Below, piece by piece: positions 53,402 through 60,247 of a stretch of 64,000 bases of DNA. A program made the position numbers and the translations under genes. The notes below the pieces were generated by a model that searched no databases, was not told the DNA's origin, and worked only from the letters and a program-made list of their open reading frames with translations. Source of the stretch: Myxococcota bacterium (GTDB taxonomy: Bacteria > Myxococcota_A > UBA796); the NCBI GenBank assembly GCA_029251165.1, contig JAQXDW010000007.1, positions 1-64,000 of the forward strand. Reading direction: 5' to 3'. Each line of letters opens with the position of its first letter. Within the stretch, counting starts at the first letter, position 1.

Positions 53402-53708
53402 CAGTCACTCAAAGCGTAGCGGAGCATATCGTGACACAGCCCAGAGAGGAGCACACGGTGTCGGCCCATTGCTCATCCCGGCACTCCAGGAGCCCCTGAG
53501 GCAACCCATCCAACCTACAGTCAGACCCCATGGTCGTTTCTGTCTCTGCGGATCATGGAACCACCCAAAAAGACACTGCCACATCGCATAACACACTGAA
53601 AATGACTTTTTTCGAAGACCACCCGACACGCAAGTGTGGTGTCCGGGATCCTGTCCATGTGCCCGCTTCGACCACGGCGTAAGCTCAAGCACACCCCTGG
53701 GGAGCACC
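53402..53708. other. Divergent intergenic region
   Basis: About 307 bases separate the kinase gene (minus) from the metallophosphoesterase gene (plus). The stretch near 53580-53620 is AT-rich and may be promoter DNA. No hairpin, repeat or small gene is convincing. Confidence 0.45.
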
Positions 53709-54290
53709 ATGCCCATCTTCTTCACCGCAGACACCCACTTCGGACACGCTCGAATCATCGATCACTGCCGGCGGCCGTTCACGAATGTCGATGAGATGGA
53801 TGAGGTGCTCATCGCGCGCTGGAATGGACGTGTCGGAGATGACGACACGATCTACCACCTCGGAGACTTCACCCTGAAGTCTCGGGGATTCGCACGGCGA
53901 ATGTTTCGCCGGCTGCGCGGTCGCGTCAAGGTGCTCGGGCTGCCCTGGCACCACGACAAGGGCTGGGTTCCCGGGAAGGTCGGCTTCAGTGACTTCTGCT
54001 CGGCCTCAGGCCATCCCGTTGAGATCCTGCCGCCGCTGCTGACGCTGCGCTTCCCTGGTGTTCCCTGCGGGGTGCTGACGCTGAGTCACTACCCGATGGC
54101 TCAGTGGGAGGCGTCATACTACGGGGCATGGCAGCTCCACGGACACAGCCACGGCGCTCACCGTGGCACCGGCTCGCTGCTGGATGTCGGGGTGGATGTG
54201 CATGACCATGCACCGGTTGCGCTGGCGGAGCTGGCGGAGCGGATCCCGAAGCCCGGTCCATCAGCCGTCGGACGTCGAGCGCACCTCTAG
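53709..54290 (+). CDS. Calcineurin-like metallophosphoesterase
   Basis: The product is 193 aa from ATG 53709. The dimetal motifs are IFFTADTHFGH (D-x-H), YHLGDFTLK (GD), TLSHYPM and LHGHSHGAH (GHxH). The middle GNH/D motif is less clear: VKVLGLPWHHDKGW seems to be its equivalent, with Gly-Leu-Pro-Trp-His. It resembles the phosphoesterase family that hydrolyses nucleotide or phosphodiester substrates. The last 30 bases overlap the convergent protease gene, so the tail is likely variable. Confidence 0.88.
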   Translation: MPIFFTADTHFGHARIIDHCRRPFTNVDEMDEVLIARWNGRVGDDDTIYHLGDFTLKSRGFARRMFRRLRGRVKVLGLPWHHDKGWVPGKVGFSDFCSASGHPVEILPPLLTLRFPGVPCGVLTLSHYPMAQWEASYYGAWQLHGHSHGAHRGTGSLLDVGVDVHDHAPVALAELAERIPKPGPSAVGRRAHL

Positions 54291-56240
54291 CATCGCCCGG
54301 AGCACCAGCTCTCCCCACAGCATCGCCGGATCGGCGGAGAGAACGGGAAGGTCGGCACGGCGCACTGTGTCTAGCCAGACCATCGGGTGACCGTCGGCGT
54401 GCACGCGGAGGGCACCGCGCTGGCGTGCACGGAGCCCGATCTGGAACCGCTCCGCTGGGGAGAGCGAGACGACGAGATCGGGGCGGACGCCGCCATCGGT
54501 TCGGCGGTCGAGGCGTCGCCCGCTGGGGAGGGTCCAGATCTGGTTGGTGAACTGCACCGCATAGCCACGCTCGACCTCTGTCCGAAGCGCCTGAGCAAGC
54601 CCCTTGCCCCAGGTCGGCGCGCCGACGATCTGAGCACCGGCTCGCTCTTGAAGAGACCCGGCGAGAATCTCTGCGGCGGAGGCGGTGTCGCTGTCGACGA
54701 GGACCACCACCGGGACCCCCTCCAGGCCATGACCAGGCACCGCGTGGTTCCATGGAACAAGCGCCTGCCCCGTGACGGGATCGATGTCTGGACCGGTCTC
54801 TGGCTCCACCCGCCCCGACAGCTCAGCGAGGATGCCATCGGCGATGAACCGATCCGCGATCTGGACCGCAGAGTTGACGTCTCCGCCGGGATTGCCGCGG
54901 AGGTCGAGGATGAGTCCACGGATCTCGTCGAGCAGCGGCTCGGTGAAGGCATCGAAGTCTGCCTCAGTGTAGTCCCGGAAGGCGCGAATGCGAACATACG
55001 CCAGCCCATCAGACTGCGACAGCCAGCGACTCCAGGTGTTGTCTTCTTCGCGATGGTGACCGGCGAGGGTGTCGAACTTTACGGGGCCCCGTGTCAGCTC
55101 AATGGTGCGAGACGTGTTCTCGTCGTCGCGCTGCACGGTGAGCCGGACCGCGGTCCCGCCCTCTCCCTGGAGAGCGGCCTCTGCCAGGGTGCCGCGCCGG
55201 TCGGCGGGATGGTCAGTGAGGGAGACCTGACTGCGGTCATCGGCGATGGTGAGGAGGACATCGCCCTGGTGAATGCCGCTGCTCCAGGCTGGCGTGTCCA
55301 GAAGCGGTCGGTCGATGAAGACCACACCGTCCTTCTCGGCCAGCTCCAGGCCGACGCCGTAGTAGATCCCGCCATGCTGAGCCTGCCAGGCAGCGATCTC
55401 AGCGGGCCAGACCGCTCGAGTCCAGGGATCGAGGCTGCGACACATCGCAGCGACCCACTCGGCAATGATCACCTCTGAGGGAATCCTGGCGGCCTCTCCA
55501 GCCACGGTCGCCGCGGTGAGCTGTCCGAGGTGAGTCTCCAGGCTTGTGGCAGCGGACGGGACAGCAAAGGTCTCCGGTGTCAGCTCAGGCCAGACCGACC
55601 GCGCCCCCGGATCGGTGGAGAACCAGGAGAGCTGATTGGCAGTCACCCGTGAGGTCTCTGCCCAGTCGATCGGGGTGTGGTACTCCCGATCAAGCCGGGC
55701 GATGAGGTGCTCTGCTGCCGAGAGGCTCACCCCCTCCCAGGCCGACAGGGTGCCCGCGAGAGCCTCAGGGGTGTAGCGCATCGAGAGTCGCGCCAGTGCT
55801 GCACGACGGGCGAAGTCACTGTAGCGGATCCGGTCGTGCTCCCAGATCTCCGACAGCGAGCTGTAGATGACCGCTGCAACGGCAGGCTCGGCGCTGGCGG
55901 CGGCGGCCGTGAGGTGCTCAAGGCGCTGCCGAGCTGCCGGAGAGTCTTGCTCCAGCGCCGCCGCCAGCGCCGGGAGCGCGCCGGCAAGATCTCCCGCCTC
56001 AATTGCCGAGGTCGCAGACTGAAGCAGCATGCTCTGCTCCGCAGCATGGATCGCAGCGCGCTCTTCTTCGAGGGCGGTGATCTGCTGGCCGAGGAGTGCC
56101 CAGGACACCATGGGACTCGTCGGCTCGATGCGCGCCAGGGCATGGAGAGTGTCCGTCGGCTGCCCGGAGAGCAGCCCACGAACCACGAGTTCTTCCGGGG
56201 CCGGCTCCGGAGCGCAGGCGAGCAGCCAGATGAGCATCAT
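54261..56240 (-). CDS. S41 C-terminal processing peptidase, lipoprotein
   Basis: The product is 659 aa. A lipoprotein signal (MMLIWLLAC, Cys9) is followed by helical TPR-like repeats to about 200. A PDZ-like domain (GVGLELAEKDGVVFIDRPLLDTPAWSSGIHQGDVLLTI) spans about 295-380. The S41 protease domain has GLILDLRGNPGGDVNSAVQIA, VVVLVDSDTASAAEILAG (Ser near 518) and GAPTWGKGLAQ (Lys near 543), forming the expected Ser-Lys dyad. Family members degrade periplasmic proteins or trim peptidoglycan hydrolases. It follows the PDZ/GspC-like gene by 30 bases on the minus strand. It overlaps the phosphoesterase gene by 30 bases. Confidence 0.92.
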   Translation of the reverse strand: MMLIWLLACAPEPAPEELVVRGLLSGQPTDTLHALARIEPTSPMVSWALLGQQITALEEERAAIHAAEQSMLLQSATSAIEAGDLAGALPALAAALEQDSPAARQRLEHLTAAAASAEPAVAAVIYSSLSEIWEHDRIRYSDFARRAALARLSMRYTPEALAGTLSAWEGVSLSAAEHLIARLDREYHTPIDWAETSRVTANQLSWFSTDPGARSVWPELTPETFAVPSAATSLETHLGQLTAATVAGEAARIPSEVIIAEWVAAMCRSLDPWTRAVWPAEIAAWQAQHGGIYYGVGLELAEKDGVVFIDRPLLDTPAWSSGIHQGDVLLTIADDRSQVSLTDHPADRRGTLAEAALQGEGGTAVRLTVQRDDENTSRTIELTRGPVKFDTLAGHHREEDNTWSRWLSQSDGLAYVRIRAFRDYTEADFDAFTEPLLDEIRGLILDLRGNPGGDVNSAVQIADRFIADGILAELSGRVEPETGPDIDPVTGQALVPWNHAVPGHGLEGVPVVVLVDSDTASAAEILAGSLQERAGAQIVGAPTWGKGLAQALRTEVERGYAVQFTNQIWTLPSGRRLDRRTDGGVRPDLVVSLSPAERFQIGLRARQRGALRVHADGHPMVWLDTVRRADLPVLSADPAMLWGELVLRAMLEVRSTSDG

Positions 56241-56270
56241 CCGAACAGGATAACCGGCTCACACCATCGT

Positions 56271-57056
56271 CTATGTCAGCTTGTAGCGAAGGGCGACGGT
56301 GTCGCCAGAGCGACGGGTGAGCACGACCTCCAGCTTTCGCTTTCGGCGAAGCTTTCGGTAAGCCACCAGCGCCTGAGGAATGGTGGTGACCTCGCGGCCG
56401 TTGATGCTGTGGATGATGTCGCCGTTGCGAAAGCCTGCCTGGTGCAGCACGCTGCCGCACTTGATGCGACGAACCTTGAAGCCGACGATCTCGCCCTCCT
56501 CGCGGTACCAGTAGACCGAGGCGAGGGTCATCGCCTCCTGCATGTCGCCGGTGTAGCGGTCGATCAGCGCGCGATCGACCTCGTAGCGGTTTGGCTCCAG
56601 CTCCGTGATGGCGTCGGTGCTCTCCTCGCAGCTCCGCTTCTTCTTCGGCGCATCCTGTGCGGCATTGGCCTGAGCGGCATCTCGGCGGATCCGATGGCGA
56701 TCGGCGATGACCCGGCGGGCTGGGCGGGCGACAGAGCGGGGCGGTCCCTCGGCAGCCGGCTCCGCAGTCGGTGTGGGGGTCGAGGAAGGGACGCCGTCGG
56801 CCACCGCCTCAACCGGCTCGACCGATGCGCTGGCGGGAGTCGGCTCGGGCTCCGCCGGTGCGGTCTCCGCAGCCATCGTCTCCAGCAGCACAGACACATC
56901 CGCTGCAAACACCACCTCTCGCTCTGGCGCAGACTCGAACGAGACAGCATCGTCTTGAGGCGGGCTGAGCAGGAGCAGGAGACCCATCAGGCCAAAGGCA
57001 CCACCGGAGATGATCGCGGAGGCGGTGGCCTGGTAGGCTGTGCGGAAGGTTCGCAT
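56271..57056 (-). CDS. PDZ-domain protein resembling GspC
   Basis: The product is 261 aa. A single N-terminal membrane helix (SAIISGGAFGLMGLLLLLS, about 13-31) is followed by a long Pro/Ala/Glu/Thr-rich linker (55-120). A helical, basic middle (ADRHRIRRDAAQ) precedes a C-terminal PDZ-like domain with VGFKVRRIKCGSVLHQAGFRNGDIIHSINGREV (about 190-225, two strands and the ligand loop). This layout resembles GspC of type II secretion, which links the inner membrane to the secretin. No other T2SS gene is adjacent, though a GspE/PilB-like ATPase is at 16071. A generic membrane PDZ protein acting with the adjacent S41 protease is an alternative. Confidence 0.78.
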   Translation of the reverse strand: MRTFRTAYQATASAIISGGAFGLMGLLLLLSPPQDDAVSFESAPEREVVFAADVSVLLETMAAETAPAEPEPTPASASVEPVEAVADGVPSSTPTPTAEPAAEGPPRSVARPARRVIADRHRIRRDAAQANAAQDAPKKKRSCEESTDAITELEPNRYEVDRALIDRYTGDMQEAMTLASVYWYREEGEIVGFKVRRIKCGSVLHQAGFRNGDIIHSINGREVTTIPQALVAYRKLRRKRKLEVVLTRRSGDTVALRYKLT

Positions 57057-57108
57057 GGGGGTACTCCTGCCGGTGTCTGAGGGTCAGACGCTCCGGCAGG
57101 CGTGCCAT

Positions 57109-57645
57109 TCACGCCGCAGCGCGTGCCCGGAGGCAGATGTCATCAAACAGCTGATCCAGCGCCGAATTTCGGTGAGAAAGCTTCGAGACAACCTGGACCG
57201 ACCAGTCGATGTAGCCGAGGTAGCGAGTGGTCTCCCAGGGCGGCGGATCGATGAGAAAGTCGCGGATGTTGGAGATCTTGTCGGCGATCTTGATCAAGCA
57301 GGCACCGGGGCTGAGGTGAGCAGCGTGCGCAACCTGAGCACGCTTGCGGGCAGCCTTCGGGAGCGACTTGTCGTCGGTGACCTCCGCGACCAGATCCGCG
57401 ACCGCGTCTCCGAACTCAGCCCGGACCCCTTCTGAGGTGACTGCAGTGTCCTCGACCACGTCGTGCAGCATGGCGGCGCACAGGATGGCTGGATCCGACA
57501 CTGAGCCGGTGACCGTGAGGATTCGGCAGACGTCGATGAGATGGTTGACGTAGGGAGCCTTGTGGGCTCCCTTGCGGCGGTGGTCTCGGTGGGCGCGCGC
57601 GGCAAAGTCAGCGGCGACCATCAGGTCTCTGAGGGGAGTGGTCAT
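57109..57645 (-). CDS. HD-domain (p)ppGpp hydrolase, MESH1-like
   Basis: The product is 178 aa, about the size of MESH1/small SpoT-type hydrolases. Motifs match: AADFAARAHRDHRRKG, APYVNHLIDVCRIL, ILCAAMLHDVVEDTAVT (HD with EDT), VRAEFGDAVADLVAEVTDDKSLPKAARK and ACLIKIADKISNIRD (KxAD). The metal-binding His-Asp pair and late Asp are in place. It would degrade (p)ppGpp, or NADPH as reported for some MESH1 proteins. The synthetase domain is absent. It is on the minus strand, downstream of the terminator hairpin at 57693. Confidence 0.93.
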   Translation of the reverse strand: MTTPLRDLMVAADFAARAHRDHRRKGAHKAPYVNHLIDVCRILTVTGSVSDPAILCAAMLHDVVEDTAVTSEGVRAEFGDAVADLVAEVTDDKSLPKAARKRAQVAHAAHLSPGACLIKIADKISNIRDFLIDPPPWETTRYLGYIDWSVQVVSKLSHRNSALDQLFDDICLRARAAA

Positions 57646-57692
57646 GCGCAGAGTCTATCCGAGGCGCAGCCGCTGGCTGTCCCAGACACAAG

Positions 57693-57722
57693 AGCAGCCC
57701 CGACAGAACCGTCGGGGCTGCT
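57693..57722 (-). terminator. Rho-independent terminator-like hairpin
   Basis: Arms agcagccccgac and gtcggggctgct are perfectly complementary over 12 bp with a 6-base loop. The stem is GC-rich. It lies 28 bases past the acyl-CoA dehydrogenase stop on the minus strand and 48 bases before the MESH1-like gene. The T-tract is short and interrupted (ctcttgtgt on the minus strand), so it may be a moderate terminator. Its symmetry lets it act in either orientation. Confidence 0.75.
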
Positions 57723-57749
57723 TCGCTCGTCACGGAAGCAGGGGTGCGC

Positions 57750-59561
57750 TTAGAACAGGGCCTCGTCGAGGCAGGAGCTGTCGTTGGAGCGGATCGTCTT
57801 GCCCAGAGCGATGGCGCGCGGAAGGACCTGGGCACCGTAGAACCGGGCGTTGAGGATCTTGCCCCGGTAGTACTTCAGATCATCACCCTCCGCTCCCGCC
57901 AGCTTCTCGTGCGCGTAGCGTGCCTGGATGATGGCGTGGAGTCCGAGGAGGACGCAGCCGAACTGGTCGAGGAACGAGGTGGCCTGGACCATGGCGTCGG
58001 GCAGCTTGTTCTGCATCGCCATGCCGGCGAGGTGCATGGCGGAGGCACCGAGGCTGTCCCGAGCCTTCTCCATGGTCGCGATCGCCTCGGAGAGGTCATC
58101 GATGCTGCGGGCGGCGTCGAGCTCTTTGTTGAGATCACCCAGCCATGCCATGAACAGCGCGCCGGAGCCCTTGCGCATCTTGCGGCCCAGCAGATCCATC
58201 GCCTGGATGCCGTTGGTGCCTTCGTAGATGCTGGCGATCTTGGTGTCGCGGACGTGCTGCTCGACGGGGTACTCGCCCGTGTAGCCGTAGCCGCCGAAGA
58301 CCTGGAGGCCGATGACGCTGCTGTCGAAGCCCTTGTCGGAGCAGTATGCCTTGACGATCGGGGTCAGCAGGGCGATCTGCCCCTCGAGGTGTGCCTTGAG
58401 CTCGGCATCATCTGTGGCGTGCGCCACGTCAATGCGCAGGGCCGTCTCGTAGATGAGCGAGCGCATGGTCTCGACGTGGACTTTCTGCCACATCAGCATC
58501 CGGCGGACGTCGGGGTGCTGGTTGATGGGGACCCGGGGAGCGTTGGGATCGCCGAACTTGCGAATGTCGGTGCCCTGGACGCGCTCGCGGGCGTAGTGGA
58601 GGGAGTTCTGGTAGGCCGCAGCGGCACCAGCGAGCCCCTGGAAGCCGACCTCGAGGCGGGCCTCGTTCATCATCATGAACATGATCTGGATGCCCTGGCA
58701 CTCCTCGCCGATGAGGTAGCCGGTGCAGGGGCCGTTGGCGCCGAAGACCAGCGAGCAGGTCGCTGAGCCGTGGAGGCCCATCTTCTCCTCGATGCCAGAG
58801 ACGACGGCGCCGTTGCGCTCGCCGAGGTTGCCCGCGTCGTCGAACATGAACTTGGGCACGAGGAACAGGGAGAGCCCCTTGGTGCCTGCCGGCGCGCCGG
58901 GGGTGCGGGCGAGCACGAGGTGCATGATGTTCTCGGTGAGATCGTGGTCACCGGAGCTGATGAAGATCTTCTCGCCCTCGATGTTCCAGGCACCGTCTGC
59001 GGCAGGGGTCGCCTTCGTTCGGTTGTCGCCGACGGAGGAGCCCGCACCGGGCTCGGTGAGGCACATGGTTCCGGCCCACTGACCGGTGAACATGCGCTCA
59101 CAGACCAGACCACGGTAGGAGTCCGCGCCGAACTGGACCAGCAGGTTTGCAGCTGCCCGGGTGAGTCCGGGGTAGAGCGCGAACGACATGCAGGCCGCGG
59201 TGAACAGCTCGCCGACACCAGAAGCGAGGGCGTTGGGCATGCCCATGCCGCCGTACTCCATGGGCGCAGACAGGGCGAACCAGCCGCCGTCTGCCATCAT
59301 CGCCCAGGCCTCCTTGAAGCCGTCGGGAGCCATGACGTTGCCCGCACCGTCGAAGCGACAGCCCTGACGGTCAGAGTTCTTGTTTGCCGGATCGAGGACA
59401 TCCTGTGCGATCCGATAGGCCTCATCGATCATGGAGTCGCACAGATCGTTGTCGAGCTCAGCGAATGGCTCGTACTTGGAGAGAGAGCCTGTGATGTCGA
59501 GCTGCTCGAACAGGACAAAGCGGATGTCGCGAAGATCGGAGGTGAAGGCGGTGGCGCTCAT
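57750..59561 (-). CDS. Acyl-CoA dehydrogenase (long, DmdC-like)
   Basis: The product is 603 aa from ATG 59561; GAGAG lies about 9 bases upstream. It is longer than standard acyl-CoA dehydrogenases (about 380 aa), with a C-terminal extension after 460, as in the FadE/3-methylmercaptopropionyl-CoA dehydrogenase (DmdC) group. Conserved segments are MMADGGWFALSAPMEYGG, MCLTEPGAGSSVGD, NIEGEKIFISSGDHD, GYGYTGEYPVEQHVRDTKIASIYEGTNGIQAMDLLG (FAD-binding and catalytic area), with YEGTNG diagnostic. The enzyme oxidises fatty acyl-CoA to enoyl-CoA in beta-oxidation. Two palindromes lie just upstream, consistent with regulation by a TetR-type repressor. Confidence 0.95.
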   Translation of the reverse strand: MSATAFTSDLRDIRFVLFEQLDITGSLSKYEPFAELDNDLCDSMIDEAYRIAQDVLDPANKNSDRQGCRFDGAGNVMAPDGFKEAWAMMADGGWFALSAPMEYGGMGMPNALASGVGELFTAACMSFALYPGLTRAAANLLVQFGADSYRGLVCERMFTGQWAGTMCLTEPGAGSSVGDNRTKATPAADGAWNIEGEKIFISSGDHDLTENIMHLVLARTPGAPAGTKGLSLFLVPKFMFDDAGNLGERNGAVVSGIEEKMGLHGSATCSLVFGANGPCTGYLIGEECQGIQIMFMMMNEARLEVGFQGLAGAAAAYQNSLHYARERVQGTDIRKFGDPNAPRVPINQHPDVRRMLMWQKVHVETMRSLIYETALRIDVAHATDDAELKAHLEGQIALLTPIVKAYCSDKGFDSSVIGLQVFGGYGYTGEYPVEQHVRDTKIASIYEGTNGIQAMDLLGRKMRKGSGALFMAWLGDLNKELDAARSIDDLSEAIATMEKARDSLGASAMHLAGMAMQNKLPDAMVQATSFLDQFGCVLLGLHAIIQARYAHEKLAGAEGDDLKYYRGKILNARFYGAQVLPRAIALGKTIRSNDSSCLDEALF

Positions 59562-59579
59562 GGTGGGCTCTCCCGTTAC

Positions 59580-59597
59580 TGAATGAGGATTCATTCA
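59580..59597. promoter_or_regulatory. Palindrome upstream of acyl-CoA dehydrogenase, TetR-type operator candidate
   Basis: Arms tgaatga and tcattca are perfect complements around a 4-base centre. The site lies about 20 bases upstream of the acyl-CoA dehydrogenase start, so a bound protein could repress. Its form resembles TetR-family operators controlling fatty-acid degradation. Confidence 0.5.
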
Positions 59598-59600
59598 TTG

Positions 59601-59617
59601 ATTGATGCTCCATCAAT
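59601..59617. promoter_or_regulatory. Second palindrome upstream of acyl-CoA dehydrogenase
   Basis: Arms attgatg and catcaat are perfect complements around a 3-base centre. It follows the first palindrome by only 3 bases, so two adjacent sites cover the region between the dehydrogenase and the divergent membrane-protein gene at 59687. Confidence 0.42.
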
Positions 59618-59686
59618 ATCGGGTGCTGCGCCCTCATGGCAAGTGGTCGCGCACACCCAGTTCTGTTTTGATCCGCTCACCCGGAT

Positions 59687-60247
59687 ATGATCGACGCCGT
59701 GCTGGAACATGTCCGATACCAATCCGCCCTCACTCCAGAGGCGCTGCGCACCGCGCTCGCGGAGATCGTCGCGCCGACAGACTGGCCTCCGGCGCTCATC
59801 TTCAAGCTCAGCGGGGGCGGCATCGTCAGCCGGGTGATGGAGTCTCCAGAGACCCCCCTCCCGTTCTTCGGGCTGGTCAGCGAAGAGAAGATCCGAATCG
59901 CGCGCGCCAGCCGTGGTGGCCAGGTCACGCCGTTTCAGCCGATCCTTCTCGGAACCATTACAGCCGCTTCAGACGGCTCGCTGCTGACGCTCAAGCTGCG
60001 CCCGCATCGAGAGACCAAGAGCCTCTCCGGGCTGTTCACCCTCACCGGCTTCATCATGCTCGGCTCTTCCATCCCCGCGATCCTCAATGGGCAGCTGCTC
60101 GGCGTGATCGGGGCAGTGATCGGAGTGCTGTTCATGGTCTTCCCGACCTGGCGTGCCCGAACCTGCTTTCAGACCGACCAGCGCGATGCCCTCGACGCAC
60201 TCTGCGCAGCCCTCCCGCTGAGCGTGGTGTCAGAGCATGCAGTCTGA
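59687..60247 (+). CDS. Small membrane protein of unknown function
   Basis: The product is 186 aa. The first 110 residues are soluble alpha/beta (PALIFKLSGGGIVSRVME, SLLTLKLRPHRETKS). Two hydrophobic segments follow, FTLTGFIMLGSSIPAIL and GVIGAVIGVLFMVFP, near 118-152, and a short soluble tail (TDQRDALDALCAALPL). I do not recognise the family. It is divergent from the acyl-CoA dehydrogenase gene and shares the palindrome-containing spacer. Its 3' end overlaps the kinase-like gene by 18 bases. Confidence 0.7.
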   Translation: MIDAVLEHVRYQSALTPEALRTALAEIVAPTDWPPALIFKLSGGGIVSRVMESPETPLPFFGLVSEEKIRIARASRGGQVTPFQPILLGTITAASDGSLLTLKLRPHRETKSLSGLFTLTGFIMLGSSIPAILNGQLLGVIGAVIGVLFMVFPTWRARTCFQTDQRDALDALCAALPLSVVSEHAV

